This document shows positions 33,249 through 41,709 of a stretch of DNA of 47,361 nucleotides, one piece after another. Numbering within the stretch: position 1 is the first letter of the stretch; every line of letters starts with the position of its first letter. The notes beneath the pieces were generated by a model. That model saw only the letters and a list, made by a program, of their open reading frames with translations, did not search any database and had not been told where the DNA came from. A program made the translations under genes and the position numbers. The stretch is from an uncultured Dorea sp. (lineage in GTDB: Bacteria > Bacillota > Clostridia > Lachnospirales > Lachnospiraceae): contig CAJUBG010000027.1 of assembly GCA_910584575.1 (NCBI GenBank), positions 1 through 47,361 on the forward strand, given 5' to 3'.

Positions 33249-34175
33249 ATGGCAGAGAGTAAAGTAAAAACAGGCACAGTGAAGAAACAGGCGAGTAAAC
33301 GTGCGAGGAAGGACTGGGTTGCGGCATATGTGTTCATAGCGCCGGTTACCATTGGACTTTTGGTATTCTATATCTGGCCGTTTATTCAGAATGTTTGGTT
33401 TAGTTTTAATGAAGTGAACAAGTTTAATATGACGACCTTTGTGGGAGTGCAGAATTACGTTGATATGGTTCAGGACAAGGAGGTATGGGAAACCTTCGGT
33501 AATACGCTGAAATATGTTGTATGTACAGTTCCGGTGGGATTATTCCTTTCCATCTGTATCGCTGCGCTTCTGAATTCAAAGATTAAGGGAACGTCAATCT
33601 ACCGTACATTATATTTCCTTCCTTCTGTAACAATGGCGGCTGCGGTTGCCATGGTGTGGAAGTGGATTTACAATGAAAAGATGGGAATCTTGAATAGCGT
33701 TATTCGCGGAATGGGCGGCAAAGGTGTGGGATGGCTTACAGATCCGAAGCTTGCGCTGTATATGATTATGATTGTCGGTTTGTGGATGACGGTGGGCTAT
33801 AATATGATTATTCTGCTTGCCGGTATGCAGGGAATTTCAAAATCCTACTATGAAGCGGCGGCCATCGACGGTGCGGGCTCTCTGCAGCAGTTTTTTAAGA
33901 TTACGATACCAATGCTGACGCCAACCATATTTTTCGTAATGATTACCTCCATTATCAGCGGATTTCAGGTGTTCGACGTAGTTTACATGATGATCGGCAA
34001 GACGAATCCTGCCTACGCCAGCACGCAGACGGTGGTAATGCTGTTCTACCGCAAGGCGTTCGATTATGGATATAAGGGATATGCGGCGGCAATCTCAATC
34101 CTGATCTTCGCAGTCATTATGCTGGTAACGGTTGTTCAGCTCTGGGGACAGAAGAAATGGGTTAATTACGATTAG
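33249..34175 (+). CDS. Sugar ABC transporter permease (MalF/UgpA type)
   Basis: A 308-aa inner-membrane permease with six predicted helices. The first is in WVAAYVFIAPVTIGLLVFYIWPF. The EAA loop that docks the ATPase is YYEAAAIDGAGSLQQFF then KITIPML. ATG 33249 is preceded by GTGGGTGACGAT; a GTG four codons earlier is an alternative. It is co-transcribed with the lipoprotein (22 nt) and the next permease (11 nt). No ATPase is encoded here, so a shared MsmK/UgpC-like ATPase elsewhere is expected. Confidence 0.95.
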   Translation: MAESKVKTGTVKKQASKRARKDWVAAYVFIAPVTIGLLVFYIWPFIQNVWFSFNEVNKFNMTTFVGVQNYVDMVQDKEVWETFGNTLKYVVCTVPVGLFLSICIAALLNSKIKGTSIYRTLYFLPSVTMAAAVAMVWKWIYNEKMGILNSVIRGMGGKGVGWLTDPKLALYMIMIVGLWMTVGYNMIILLAGMQGISKSYYEAAAIDGAGSLQQFFKITIPMLTPTIFFVMITSIISGFQVFDVVYMMIGKTNPAYASTQTVVMLFYRKAFDYGYKGYAAAISILIFAVIMLVTVVQLWGQKKWVNYD

Positions 34176-34186
34176 GAGGGAGCATC

Positions 34187-35014
34187 ATGAAAAGTAAATC
34201 GAATACAAAGAAATTATTTATTCATCTGGCGCTTCTTCTTGGAGTTGGAATTACGGTATTCCCGTTTTTATGGATGGTGCTTACCTCATTTAAGACGGTA
34301 GGAGAGGCCATGCAGATACCGCCCACATTTTTCCCGAAGAAGTTTTTGACGGATGCCTATGCACAGATTGTAACGGCGCTGCCGTTTGCGAGGGTGTACC
34401 TGAACACAATTATATCCACAGTCGTGACGACGGTAGTACAGGTTATGTTCTGTTCTATGGCGGCGTATGCATTTGCAAGAATTGACTTCCCGCTTAAGAA
34501 CGTGATATTTGTGTTAATCCTGTCTGTACTGATGGTGCCGGGACAGATTTTCCTAATCCCTCAGTATCAGATTATTCAGAAGCTTGGGTTATTGGATACC
34601 ATACCGGCGCTGTTTTTGCCGAACCTGTTCAGTGCGTTCGGAACCTTCCTTCTGCGGCAGTTCTTTATGTCGCTGCCAAAGGAGTTGGAGGAGGCGGCGC
34701 TCTTGGATGGATGTAACCGTTATCAGATATTCTGGAAGATTATGCTTCCGCTGACTAAGCCAGGAATCGTGTCGCTGGTAATCTTTACAGCGAAATTTGC
34801 ATGGAATGATTTTATGTGGCCGTTGATTGTCAATACATCTCCGAAGATGATGACGCTTGGTCCGGCGCTCTCCACGCTGCAGGGACAGTATACGACGAAA
34901 TATCCGATGCAGATGGCAGGGGCGGTTATGGCAGTCATCCCGATTATCGTACTGTTCTTCATCTTCCAGAAGCAGTTTATCGAAGGTGTGGCGCAGTCCG
35001 GAATCAAGGGTTAA
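34187..35014 (+). CDS. Sugar ABC transporter permease (MalG/UgpE type)
   Basis: A 275-aa partner permease. The N-terminal helix is LFIHLALLLGVGITVFPFLWMVLTSF, in the usual MalG form. The EAA loop is LEEAALLDGCNRYQIFW then KIMLPL. The start has TTAGGAGGGAGCATC upstream. It ends the ABC unit and is followed by a terminator at 35053-35085. Confidence 0.95.
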   Translation: MKSKSNTKKLFIHLALLLGVGITVFPFLWMVLTSFKTVGEAMQIPPTFFPKKFLTDAYAQIVTALPFARVYLNTIISTVVTTVVQVMFCSMAAYAFARIDFPLKNVIFVLILSVLMVPGQIFLIPQYQIIQKLGLLDTIPALFLPNLFSAFGTFLLRQFFMSLPKELEEAALLDGCNRYQIFWKIMLPLTKPGIVSLVIFTAKFAWNDFMWPLIVNTSPKMMTLGPALSTLQGQYTTKYPMQMAGAVMAVIPIIVLFFIFQKQFIEGVAQSGIKG

Positions 35015-35052
35015 TATTTGAAGAAGACCGAAGAAACGAGAGAAATCTCAGA

Positions 35053-35085
35053 GGGGGAAGGCGAAAACCTTCCCCCTTGTTTTGT
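35053..35085 (+). terminator. Terminator of the glycosidase-ABC operon
   Basis: GGGGGAAGG (35053-35061) pairs with CCTTCCCCC (35068-35076), followed by TTGTTTTGTTATTTT. On the minus strand there is no T run, so it acts in the plus direction only. Confidence 0.9.
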
Positions 35086-35711
35086 TATTTTGGTTCATAT
35101 TTGCGGAAGATACGGTCAAAGAAGATGCAGAAGGTAAAGGCAATAACGGAATTGCCGCAGATTCCGCTGATGATAATGACCATTGCAAACAATTTGGCGG
35201 AAACTGTACACAGATACAGGATGACGCCGCAGATTGCAAGCATGGCCGCCGTATAGGGCAGAAAGCCGATTACCATTAAGGCAGCGTTTTTAAACGACTG
35301 CTTTGTGTTACAGATAAAGTGGGAGATTACAGGGAAGATGTAGAGGGATATGCTGAACAAAACCCCAAGGACTACCCACAATAAGACCCGAAGGACTGCA
35401 AATAAAGCGGTATCCTGTGAATTAATAATATAAAAATCCATTCCCAGAAGAGCAAAAGCCAGAAGGAGAAGAATCCAGACAAGGGTTGCCTGTTTGAAAT
35501 TCTGGCGGAAGGCTTTGAAAAAGTTCTGCCAGATGTAAGGCTCGTCGCCCCGAAGGATTTTGAGGCATACATAGTAAAGGGCGCTTAAGGACGCCCCCAT
35601 GGTGACAATGGGGATGCTGAAAAGTAAAAAGAACAGATTGAGTATGATAAGATCAAAGATTTTTGATATAAACTGCATAATGGGATTGTCGTAATTAAAT
35701 AATTGGTTCAT
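35085..35711 (-). CDS. DUF624 (YesL-like) membrane protein
   Basis: A 208-aa polytopic protein of the YesL/DUF624 family, which regularly accompanies sugar ABC transporter genes in Firmicutes but has no proven activity. The N-terminus is MNQLFNYDNPIMQFISKIFDL, followed by the helix LNLFFLLFSIPIVTMG and the conserved LRGDEPYIWQNFFKAF. I chose ATG 35711 with GAGAGGAAAG upstream; the frame is open 68 codons further but that stretch is not family-like. It is divergent from the GH31 gene. Confidence 0.88.
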   Translation of the reverse strand: MNQLFNYDNPIMQFISKIFDLIILNLFFLLFSIPIVTMGASLSALYYVCLKILRGDEPYIWQNFFKAFRQNFKQATLVWILLLLAFALLGMDFYIINSQDTALFAVLRVLLWVVLGVLFSISLYIFPVISHFICNTKQSFKNAALMVIGFLPYTAAMLAICGVILYLCTVSAKLFAMVIIISGICGNSVIAFTFCIFFDRIFRKYEPK

Positions 35712-35828
35712 GGCTTTCCTCTCTTTCGTTGAATTGAAGAAATGTATCCAACAATATGATATAGTTAGTATAGCGGATATGGGGAAGAAAAGCAATCCAG
35801 GAAAATAACAGAAAGGTATGGTAGTCAT

Positions 35829-38800
35829 ATGTGTAAAAGAGATTTTCAGCCTGGCGGTGTGAAAGCCGTCAGAGTGGATGAGCAGAAGGGGAATATCGTT
35901 CACCTGGCCTTTCAAAACGGCTTTGAAGGAAGGATTACATTCTTAGAGGAAAATATTTTCCGCTATGATGTAAATCCCGCAGGGGAATTTGAGGCTTATG
36001 CAAAGCCCATAGATGAAAAACACAGGGCGCGGATTCAGCAGCGTCCGGATGAGTCAGATGCATATACAAAACCAGAGGTACGGGTTTTGGAAAAGGAGGG
36101 TATGGGCGTTATTCTGTGCGGGGATACGTCTGTACTTATTGAACAGGCTGCGGCAAAAATACAAATTTGTTTCGCACACCGGATTGTGATGGAGGAGGCA
36201 GAACCTCTTGCGCTTGATAGCGACGCTGCTGTGCAGACGCTGCTTCGGCAGAAGGGGGAGGATTTTTACGGAGGCGGGACCCAGAACGGACGTTTCTTAC
36301 ATACCGGCAAAAGGATTCAGATTGTCAACGAGAGCAGTTGGATGGACGGCGGCGTGGCTTCTCCTAACCCATTCTATTTTTCGACTGCCGGATACGGGGC
36401 GCTTCGCAATACATTTGCAGAAGGGACGTATGATTTCAGCGGGGAAAATGTGGTGACAATACATAAGGAGGCACACTTTTGCGTTTATTATTTCTTATCC
36501 GGCGCAGAGGATAAGAGGAGGATGGTACAGGAAATTCTTAAGGGGTATTACCATGTGACGGGCAATCCCATACTGCTTCCGGAGTATGGTTTTTATGAGG
36601 GGCATTTAAACTGCTATAACCGCGACGCATGGTCCGAGGAAGAAGGGGACAAGGCTTGGATTGTCAAGGGGAGTGCTTCACATACCGTCAAGGGAAGAAC
36701 CAGATATGAGAGTGGTATGGCCACAGGCTACCGGCTTACAGAAGGTCTGCACTCGGAATCCCTGAACGGGGAGAGGCCATGTACGGCAATCGAAAATTAT
36801 CCGGATACGGTGGACGCGCCCTATGAATATTCCGCAAGAGCCGTTCTTGAGGAATACCTCCGTTATGATATGCCTCTGGGTTACTTTCTGCCTAACGATG
36901 GCTACGGCGGCGGCTACGGGCAGAACGGATATTATGTGCAGGGAGGCGTAAACGAGAGAGGCGCTAGCAGCCAGGAACGGATTGCCGCGGTGGACGCAAA
37001 CGTGGAAAATTTTGCAAAATTTACCGAATTTGCCAACAGCAAAGGAGTCGCGTCAGGACTTTGGACAGAGAGCAGCTTATCTCCTGATTCTGACAAAGAG
37101 ACGTACTGGCACCTTCTTCGGGATTTCAGGAAAGAGGTGGCCATAGGCGGCGCTACTACCCTAAAGACGGATGTTGCATGGGTGGGGCCTGGTTATTCCT
37201 TCCAGCTTGACGCTGTAAAGACTGCCTACGATATCGTCACCACGGCGAAATCCTTCCGTCCCAATATCATTTCACTGGACGGGTGGGCCGGCTCTCAGCG
37301 TTTCAACAGTGTGTGGACGGGGGACCAGACAGGCGGGAACTGGGAATATATCCGTTTCCATATTCCAACTTATATCGGAAGCTCGCTTAGCGGCAATCCC
37401 AATATCGGAAGCGATATGGACGGTATCTTCGGGGGAAAGGCTGTGGTTTCGGTGCGGGACTACCAGTGGAAGGCATTTACTCCCCAGATGTTGAATATGG
37501 ACGGATGGGGAAGCTATATGAAGGCGCCCTATACCTTTGGGGATCCTTACACGGGAATTAACAGGATGTATATGAAAATGAAGTCGCAGTTAATGCCCTA
37601 TATCTATACCTGCGCTGTTTCAGCGTCCAATCTGGATACAGGGAACAATGATACAGGGCTTCCCATGGTGAGGGCAATGTTTTTGGAGTATCCAAACGAC
37701 CCATACGCAGCCGGCAGGGAGGTGCAGTATCAGTTTATGCTTGGCTCAAGTATTCTGGTGGCGCCGGTTTACCAGAATGTGGCGGCGGACGAGATAGGAA
37801 ACGATGTGAGAAACCGTATCTACCTTCCGGACGAAAACGAGGTGTGGACGGATTATCTGACGGGAGAGAAATATCAGGGCGGCCAGGTGTTGAACAATTT
37901 TGACGCGCCTGTCTGGAAGCTGCCGGTATTCGTTAAAAACGGCGCAATCCTTCCCATGTACGAGGAGAACAACACGCCGGACGCTATTGACAGAACCAGA
38001 CGGATTGTGGAATTCTGGCCGTCCGGCGTCAGTGAATATACGGTGTATGAGGATGACGGGAAATACATCTTAAACCGGACGCAGGAGGATAAGGCCTACG
38101 GTGTGATTGACCATGTGTCCTATGGAAACCATGTGTCTGTGAGATATACTTCGTCGGTTGTAAAAGACAGGGCCGTGTTGACGGCAGAGAGGGCTTGGGG
38201 GGATTATGAAGGGTATGAGCAGAGGAAAACCACAACCTTTATTGTCCACTTATCAAAGAAGCCGGAGAGGGTGATTGCGAAGAACGGGGATGAGCTGCTT
38301 AGTATGACGGAATTTGTGAGAACTGAAAGTAAAGGCAGTTCATCTGGCAATACAGAACCGACAGCCTGGGAGGCGTTTGGGGAAGCCGTGCCAAAGGAGG
38401 GGGAGGCCGTGTTTTTCTACGACGGGAAGTCTCCTATCCACACCTATGCCCCGAAGGAGGAGGTTGAGATTGCAGGGCTTCTAAAGGAGGTTAAGGTCGC
38501 GCCGAAGCTCTATGTAAAGCTGTGCCCCGCAGACGCCGCGAAGGTGAGCCAGACTGTGGAAATAGTCGGGTTTGCCAATGAATTTACCCGATTGCCGGAA
38601 AAAGAGAATGAAAAGCTTTCGGCTCCCGTGCTTCATGCGCCAAAGGAACAAAAGACGTCAGACGCGATCTGGCTGAAATGGACGGAGATTACGGATGCCG
38701 CCTCCTACGAGATGCTGGTTGACGGCAAGCGCTACACCATGGGCAATGCCTGCTCATACCTGCATGACGAGTTGGAGTATCATTCTGAACATACCTACCG

Positions 38801-39926
38801 TGTGCGATCCAGAAATGATAAGGGGTATTCTCCGTGGAGTGAGGAGTTAATTGTAAGCTCTCTCCTTGACCCCTGGAGGAATGAAATCGGCGCCCTTGGC
38901 ACAGTCGTCTGGACAGGCGGAGACGAGGCGGGCGCTCTTAAATATGCCACAGACCACAGCCTGCGGGGACTGTTCTTTGCGGCAGACGACGTCGTGACAG
39001 ACAGTATTCCCTTTATCTTTGACTTTGGGGCAGTCTATGAGCTTGATAAGTTCGAGTATTATCCGCGGGACAGCTACGGAAGCGGTACGGTAAAACGGAT
39101 GGACGTATCCTCCAGTCTGGACAACGTGCACTGGAATTTAGAGTGGAACGGCAGGGAGAATGAAGAATGGAGTTATGATGAGAAGCTTGAGGTGGATGAG
39201 AACAAAAAGACTGTGAACCTTGAGGGAGTAAGCGCGCGCTATCTGAAGCTTACGGTTGCAGAGTCCCAGAAGAACTTCTTCGCGGCCCATGAGCTGGCGG
39301 TCTTTAAGAAGGACGGCTCGAAACCGTTTGCAGTAGGGAGTACCAATAAGAATGAGGAGGTTTCCGAGGGAGATTATATTAACATGAGGAATTATCTTGG
39401 AACTTCTGTTAAGGATGGGGCAAACTTCGTTGACCAGATTCAGAAGCGGTGCGGGGACATTAACAAAAACGGCGTCTATGATGTGTATGACTATTCCTTT
39501 ACCATGTTCGCCCTTGACGGCGGGACAAAGCAGACAGGGGCGGTATCCGGAACGATTTTCCTGGATCCGGACAAAGAGACGGTAAAAGCGGGGGAGACAT
39601 TTTCCTTTGCGGTTACCGCTAAGGAGGCGGCGAATGTCAATGCCTTCGGGAAGGTTCTTAACTATGACCCGTCCCGTCTGGAATTTGTGTCTGTTGTGCA
39701 GGATAACAGTATTGGCCAGATGGAGAATCTGACGGTGAATAAGCGGTATGGAGACGGGACGGCTTATGTGAACCTTGCCTTTGCAAACAGGGGGGATAAG
39801 AGGCTCTATAACGGAAGCGGGGTGACGGCAATGATTACCATGAAGGCGCTTGCGGAGGTTACGCCGAGGGAGGAGATGGAGTGTGAGGGAATCTGGCTGA
39901 TTGGGCCGGAGTTTGACAGAGGATAG
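35829..39926 (+). CDS. GH31 multidomain glycoside hydrolase with FN3, F5/8C, dockerin-like and cohesin-like modules
   Basis: A 1365-aa enzyme. Residues about 1-640 are a GH31 N-terminal and catalytic region, with nucleophile candidate D448 (LKTDVAWVG) and acid/base D499 (WTGDQTG). A beta-domain set follows to about 830, then FN3 (about 931-1012), an F5/8 type C/CBM32-like domain (about 1015-1165), a dockerin-like calcium loop (GDINKNGVYDVYD from 1208) and a cohesin-like domain (1239-1350). The layout resembles secreted gut alpha-N-acetylgalactosaminidases of GH31, so mucin-type glycan is a possible target (inference). Oddly there is no signal peptide; the frame upstream closes at 35766 without one. 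ATG 35829 has AGAAAGG about 12 nt upstream. Alternative: alpha-glucosidase or alpha-galactosidase activity. Confidence 0.88.
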   Translation: MCKRDFQPGGVKAVRVDEQKGNIVHLAFQNGFEGRITFLEENIFRYDVNPAGEFEAYAKPIDEKHRARIQQRPDESDAYTKPEVRVLEKEGMGVILCGDTSVLIEQAAAKIQICFAHRIVMEEAEPLALDSDAAVQTLLRQKGEDFYGGGTQNGRFLHTGKRIQIVNESSWMDGGVASPNPFYFSTAGYGALRNTFAEGTYDFSGENVVTIHKEAHFCVYYFLSGAEDKRRMVQEILKGYYHVTGNPILLPEYGFYEGHLNCYNRDAWSEEEGDKAWIVKGSASHTVKGRTRYESGMATGYRLTEGLHSESLNGERPCTAIENYPDTVDAPYEYSARAVLEEYLRYDMPLGYFLPNDGYGGGYGQNGYYVQGGVNERGASSQERIAAVDANVENFAKFTEFANSKGVASGLWTESSLSPDSDKETYWHLLRDFRKEVAIGGATTLKTDVAWVGPGYSFQLDAVKTAYDIVTTAKSFRPNIISLDGWAGSQRFNSVWTGDQTGGNWEYIRFHIPTYIGSSLSGNPNIGSDMDGIFGGKAVVSVRDYQWKAFTPQMLNMDGWGSYMKAPYTFGDPYTGINRMYMKMKSQLMPYIYTCAVSASNLDTGNNDTGLPMVRAMFLEYPNDPYAAGREVQYQFMLGSSILVAPVYQNVAADEIGNDVRNRIYLPDENEVWTDYLTGEKYQGGQVLNNFDAPVWKLPVFVKNGAILPMYEENNTPDAIDRTRRIVEFWPSGVSEYTVYEDDGKYILNRTQEDKAYGVIDHVSYGNHVSVRYTSSVVKDRAVLTAERAWGDYEGYEQRKTTTFIVHLSKKPERVIAKNGDELLSMTEFVRTESKGSSSGNTEPTAWEAFGEAVPKEGEAVFFYDGKSPIHTYAPKEEVEIAGLLKEVKVAPKLYVKLCPADAAKVSQTVEIVGFANEFTRLPEKENEKLSAPVLHAPKEQKTSDAIWLKWTEITDAASYEMLVDGKRYTMGNACSYLHDELEYHSEHTYRVRSRNDKGYSPWSEELIVSSLLDPWRNEIGALGTVVWTGGDEAGALKYATDHSLRGLFFAADDVVTDSIPFIFDFGAVYELDKFEYYPRDSYGSGTVKRMDVSSSLDNVHWNLEWNGRENEEWSYDEKLEVDENKKTVNLEGVSARYLKLTVAESQKNFFAAHELAVFKKDGSKPFAVGSTNKNEEVSEGDYINMRNYLGTSVKDGANFVDQIQKRCGDINKNGVYDVYDYSFTMFALDGGTKQTGAVSGTIFLDPDKETVKAGETFSFAVTAKEAANVNAFGKVLNYDPSRLEFVSVVQDNSIGQMENLTVNKRYGDGTAYVNLAFANRGDKRLYNGSGVTAMITMKALAEVTPREEMECEGIWLIGPEFDRG

Positions 39927-39941
39927 CCCGCATGTTATACT
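39913..39941 (+). promoter_or_regulatory. Promoter of hicAB, overlapping the GH31 gene end
   Basis: TTGACA (39913-39918) lies inside the last codons of the GH31 gene. TATACT (39936-39941) follows with a 17-bp spacer and a TG-N extended -10. Transcription would start about 15 nt before hicA. Confidence 0.85.
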
Positions 39942-39962
39942 ATCTTCGTAGGGAGGTGGAAC

Positions 39963-40139
39963 ATGAAGGATAAAGATCTGCTTAAGCTCTTGAAGAAAAA
40001 CGGATGGGACATAGTCAGAATTAATGGAAGCCATCATGTTCTGCAGAAAGATGGGAAGATGACTGTAGTTCCCATACATGGTAAAGATGTTCCTATTGGC
40101 TTGCTTAATCGTATTCTTAGAGAGGCAGGGCTAAAATAG
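39963..40139 (+). CDS. hicA: HicA mRNA interferase toxin
   Basis: A 58-aa toxin of the HicA (double-stranded RNA-binding fold) family that cleaves mRNA when not held by HicB. The sequence begins MKDKDLLKLLKKNGWDIVR and has the catalytic-His motif INGSHHVLQK, followed by VVPIHGKDVPIGLLNRILREAGL. Length and motif match the family closely. GGGAGGTGGAAC precedes the ATG. It lies 38 nt before hicB and has its own promoter. Confidence 0.95.
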   Translation: MKDKDLLKLLKKNGWDIVRINGSHHVLQKDGKMTVVPIHGKDVPIGLLNRILREAGLK

Positions 40140-40177
40140 CCAGTTTTTTCTTAGATGCATACAAGGAGGTTTTGTTT

Positions 40178-40555
40178 ATGTTATTTGTATATCCTGCTGT
40201 CTTCCATAAAGAAGAAGATGCTTATTGGGTTGAATTTCCCGATTTGGAAGGCTGCCATACCTATGGAGGCACCATTAGTGAAACTATGGAAGCGGCACAG
40301 GAGGCATTAGCCGGTTATCTGCTTACTCTTTTTGAGCAGAAGAAAGAAATTGTTTCTCCTTCTGATATTTTTGCTATTCATACAGATGATGGGTTTCTTT
40401 CTCTTGTGTCCTGTGATATTAACCAATACAAAGACACAAAAGCAGTAAAAAAGACTTTGACGATACCATCATGGCTGAATGATCGAGCCGTATCTATGGG
40501 AGTAAATTTTTCTCAGGTGTTGCAGGAAGCCCTGTTATCAAAAATACAGGCATAA
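40178..40555 (+). CDS. hicB: HicB antitoxin
   Basis: A 125-aa antitoxin. The N-terminal degenerate RNase H-like domain shows YPAVFHKEEDAYWVEFPDLE then GCHTYGGTISETMEAAQEAL, and blocks HicA. The C-terminal ribbon-helix-helix (KKTLTIPSWLNDRAVSMGVN then FSQVLQEAL) binds the operon's promoter for autoregulation. I chose ATG 40178 with AAGGAGG 8 nt upstream; a TTG two codons earlier is out of spacing. hicA precedes hicB, the common order. Confidence 0.95.
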   Translation: MLFVYPAVFHKEEDAYWVEFPDLEGCHTYGGTISETMEAAQEALAGYLLTLFEQKKEIVSPSDIFAIHTDDGFLSLVSCDINQYKDTKAVKKTLTIPSWLNDRAVSMGVNFSQVLQEALLSKIQA

Positions 40556-40572
40556 AAGATACAGTAAATATA

Positions 40573-40607
40573 AAGTGAAATATTGGAAGCCTCCAGTATT
40601 TCACTTT
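40573..40607. terminator. Terminator between hicB and the second araC-family gene
   Basis: AAGTGAAATATTGGA pairs with TCCAGTATTTCACTT (one mismatch), with a 4-nt loop, and runs into TATT. It lies between convergent genes and overlaps the stop codon of the minus-strand gene. Confidence 0.8.
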
Positions 40608-41491
40608 ATTGAATACTGCTCTCTGTAATTTGCCGGAGAGATTCCGGTAACAGACTTAAACAGGCGCGAAAATGAAAAGCTGTTTTCAAAACCTATGGCA
40701 TTGGCAATGACCTGCAGCGGCTGGTCCGTATCAATCAAAAAGACCTTCGCCTTTTCAATCCGAAAGTATGTCAGATATTTTTTTGGCGTAATCTTGAATT
40801 TTTTCTTAAACAAAGTCGTCAGATAACGGGGATTCAGATTCAGATAAGAGGCGATATCGGCAATCTGAATTGCTTCATCATAATGCATTTCTATAAAATG
40901 CTTTGCCTTATCGGCATAGTCGGCATTATTCAATACAACGAAATCCTGTCCACTCTCAGACAGCAGGACGGCGAACAATTCTTTCAGTTTCCCATTCAGC
41001 AGCAAGTGTTCCGGAAATGTCTTGGCATCGGAAAAATTATGGTCGGGAAATGTCTGATAATCAAAGACATCCTCCCTGTGAACATGGGAGTCTGTGTAAG
41101 ATAACAACTCCATGATTTTCCTCTCATATATGCCTATATCCTGAATATCCAGAACGTAGGAAGCCGGAAAGAGAAGGTTGCTGTACTTATGGGCCTGTGT
41201 GCCGCGGTATCCAATCCAGCAATATTTCCATGGGTCGTCCACATCCGCCTTGTAGGAGGCACAAACTCCGGCAGGAATGTAGAACGCCTGGCCTGGCTTT
41301 ACAGGATAGATATCAGAATCGATCATCAAAGTCCCTACTCCGCTTAGGACAAAATGTATTAAGTGATACCGTCGGGTTCTGGGTCCGTATAGATTCCCTT
41401 TTTTGCACTGGTCGATGCCGCTTGCGTGGAATGAAAGATCCAGATGGTCTTTTTCCAAATCGCTTAAGACCAGGTCGAAATTTCCAAGCAT
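40601..41491 (-). CDS. AraC-family transcriptional regulator
   Basis: A 296-aa regulator with a cupin N-terminus (HLIHFVLSGVGTLMIDSDIY then PVKPGQAFYIPAG) and a C-terminal AraC DNA-binding domain. The two helix-turn-helix units are visible in IQIADIASYLNLNPRYLTTL followed by FKKKFKITPKKYL, and IANAIGFENSFSFSRLFKSV then TGISPANYRE. AAAAGGAGAAC precedes ATG 41491. It lies divergent from the ABC-2 exporter genes, but no sugar genes flank it here. Its targets are unknown. Confidence 0.92.
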   Translation of the reverse strand: MLGNFDLVLSDLEKDHLDLSFHASGIDQCKKGNLYGPRTRRYHLIHFVLSGVGTLMIDSDIYPVKPGQAFYIPAGVCASYKADVDDPWKYCWIGYRGTQAHKYSNLLFPASYVLDIQDIGIYERKIMELLSYTDSHVHREDVFDYQTFPDHNFSDAKTFPEHLLLNGKLKELFAVLLSESGQDFVVLNNADYADKAKHFIEMHYDEAIQIADIASYLNLNPRYLTTLFKKKFKITPKKYLTYFRIEKAKVFLIDTDQPLQVIANAIGFENSFSFSRLFKSVTGISPANYREQYSIK

Positions 41492-41543
41492 TTTAGTTCT
41501 CCTTTTGATATGTCTGATTTTAAAGTGTCATGCTACCATAAGT

Positions 41544-41572
41544 ATTGTACACTATTTTTATATGGCATACAA
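41544..41572 (-). promoter_or_regulatory. Promoter of the second araC-family gene
   Basis: On the minus strand TTGTAT (41572-41567) and TACAAT (41549-41544) have a 17-bp spacer. I see no clear plus-strand promoter for the ABC-2 genes in 41573-41709. Confidence 0.65.
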
Positions 41573-41709
41573 CTTTGTAAAACGAAAAGTGAGAAATGGC
41601 TATGAATTTCCTCCTATATTGATATGTGTAAATGGAGATGGGGGTGATAAAATTGACAAAGGCGGTGTGAGAAGCCTTGTAAGAAAAGAAGTAGTGAGGG
41701 AGTGAAGTT

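Noticed and set aside
39138..40079. 313-aa minus-strand frame over the GH31 end and hicA
   Set aside because: Antisense to two well-supported genes; no ribosome site or family pattern.
41403..41705. 100-aa plus-strand frame before the ABC-2 genes
   Set aside because: It starts inside the antisense of the araC-family gene and crosses its promoter; no family pattern.
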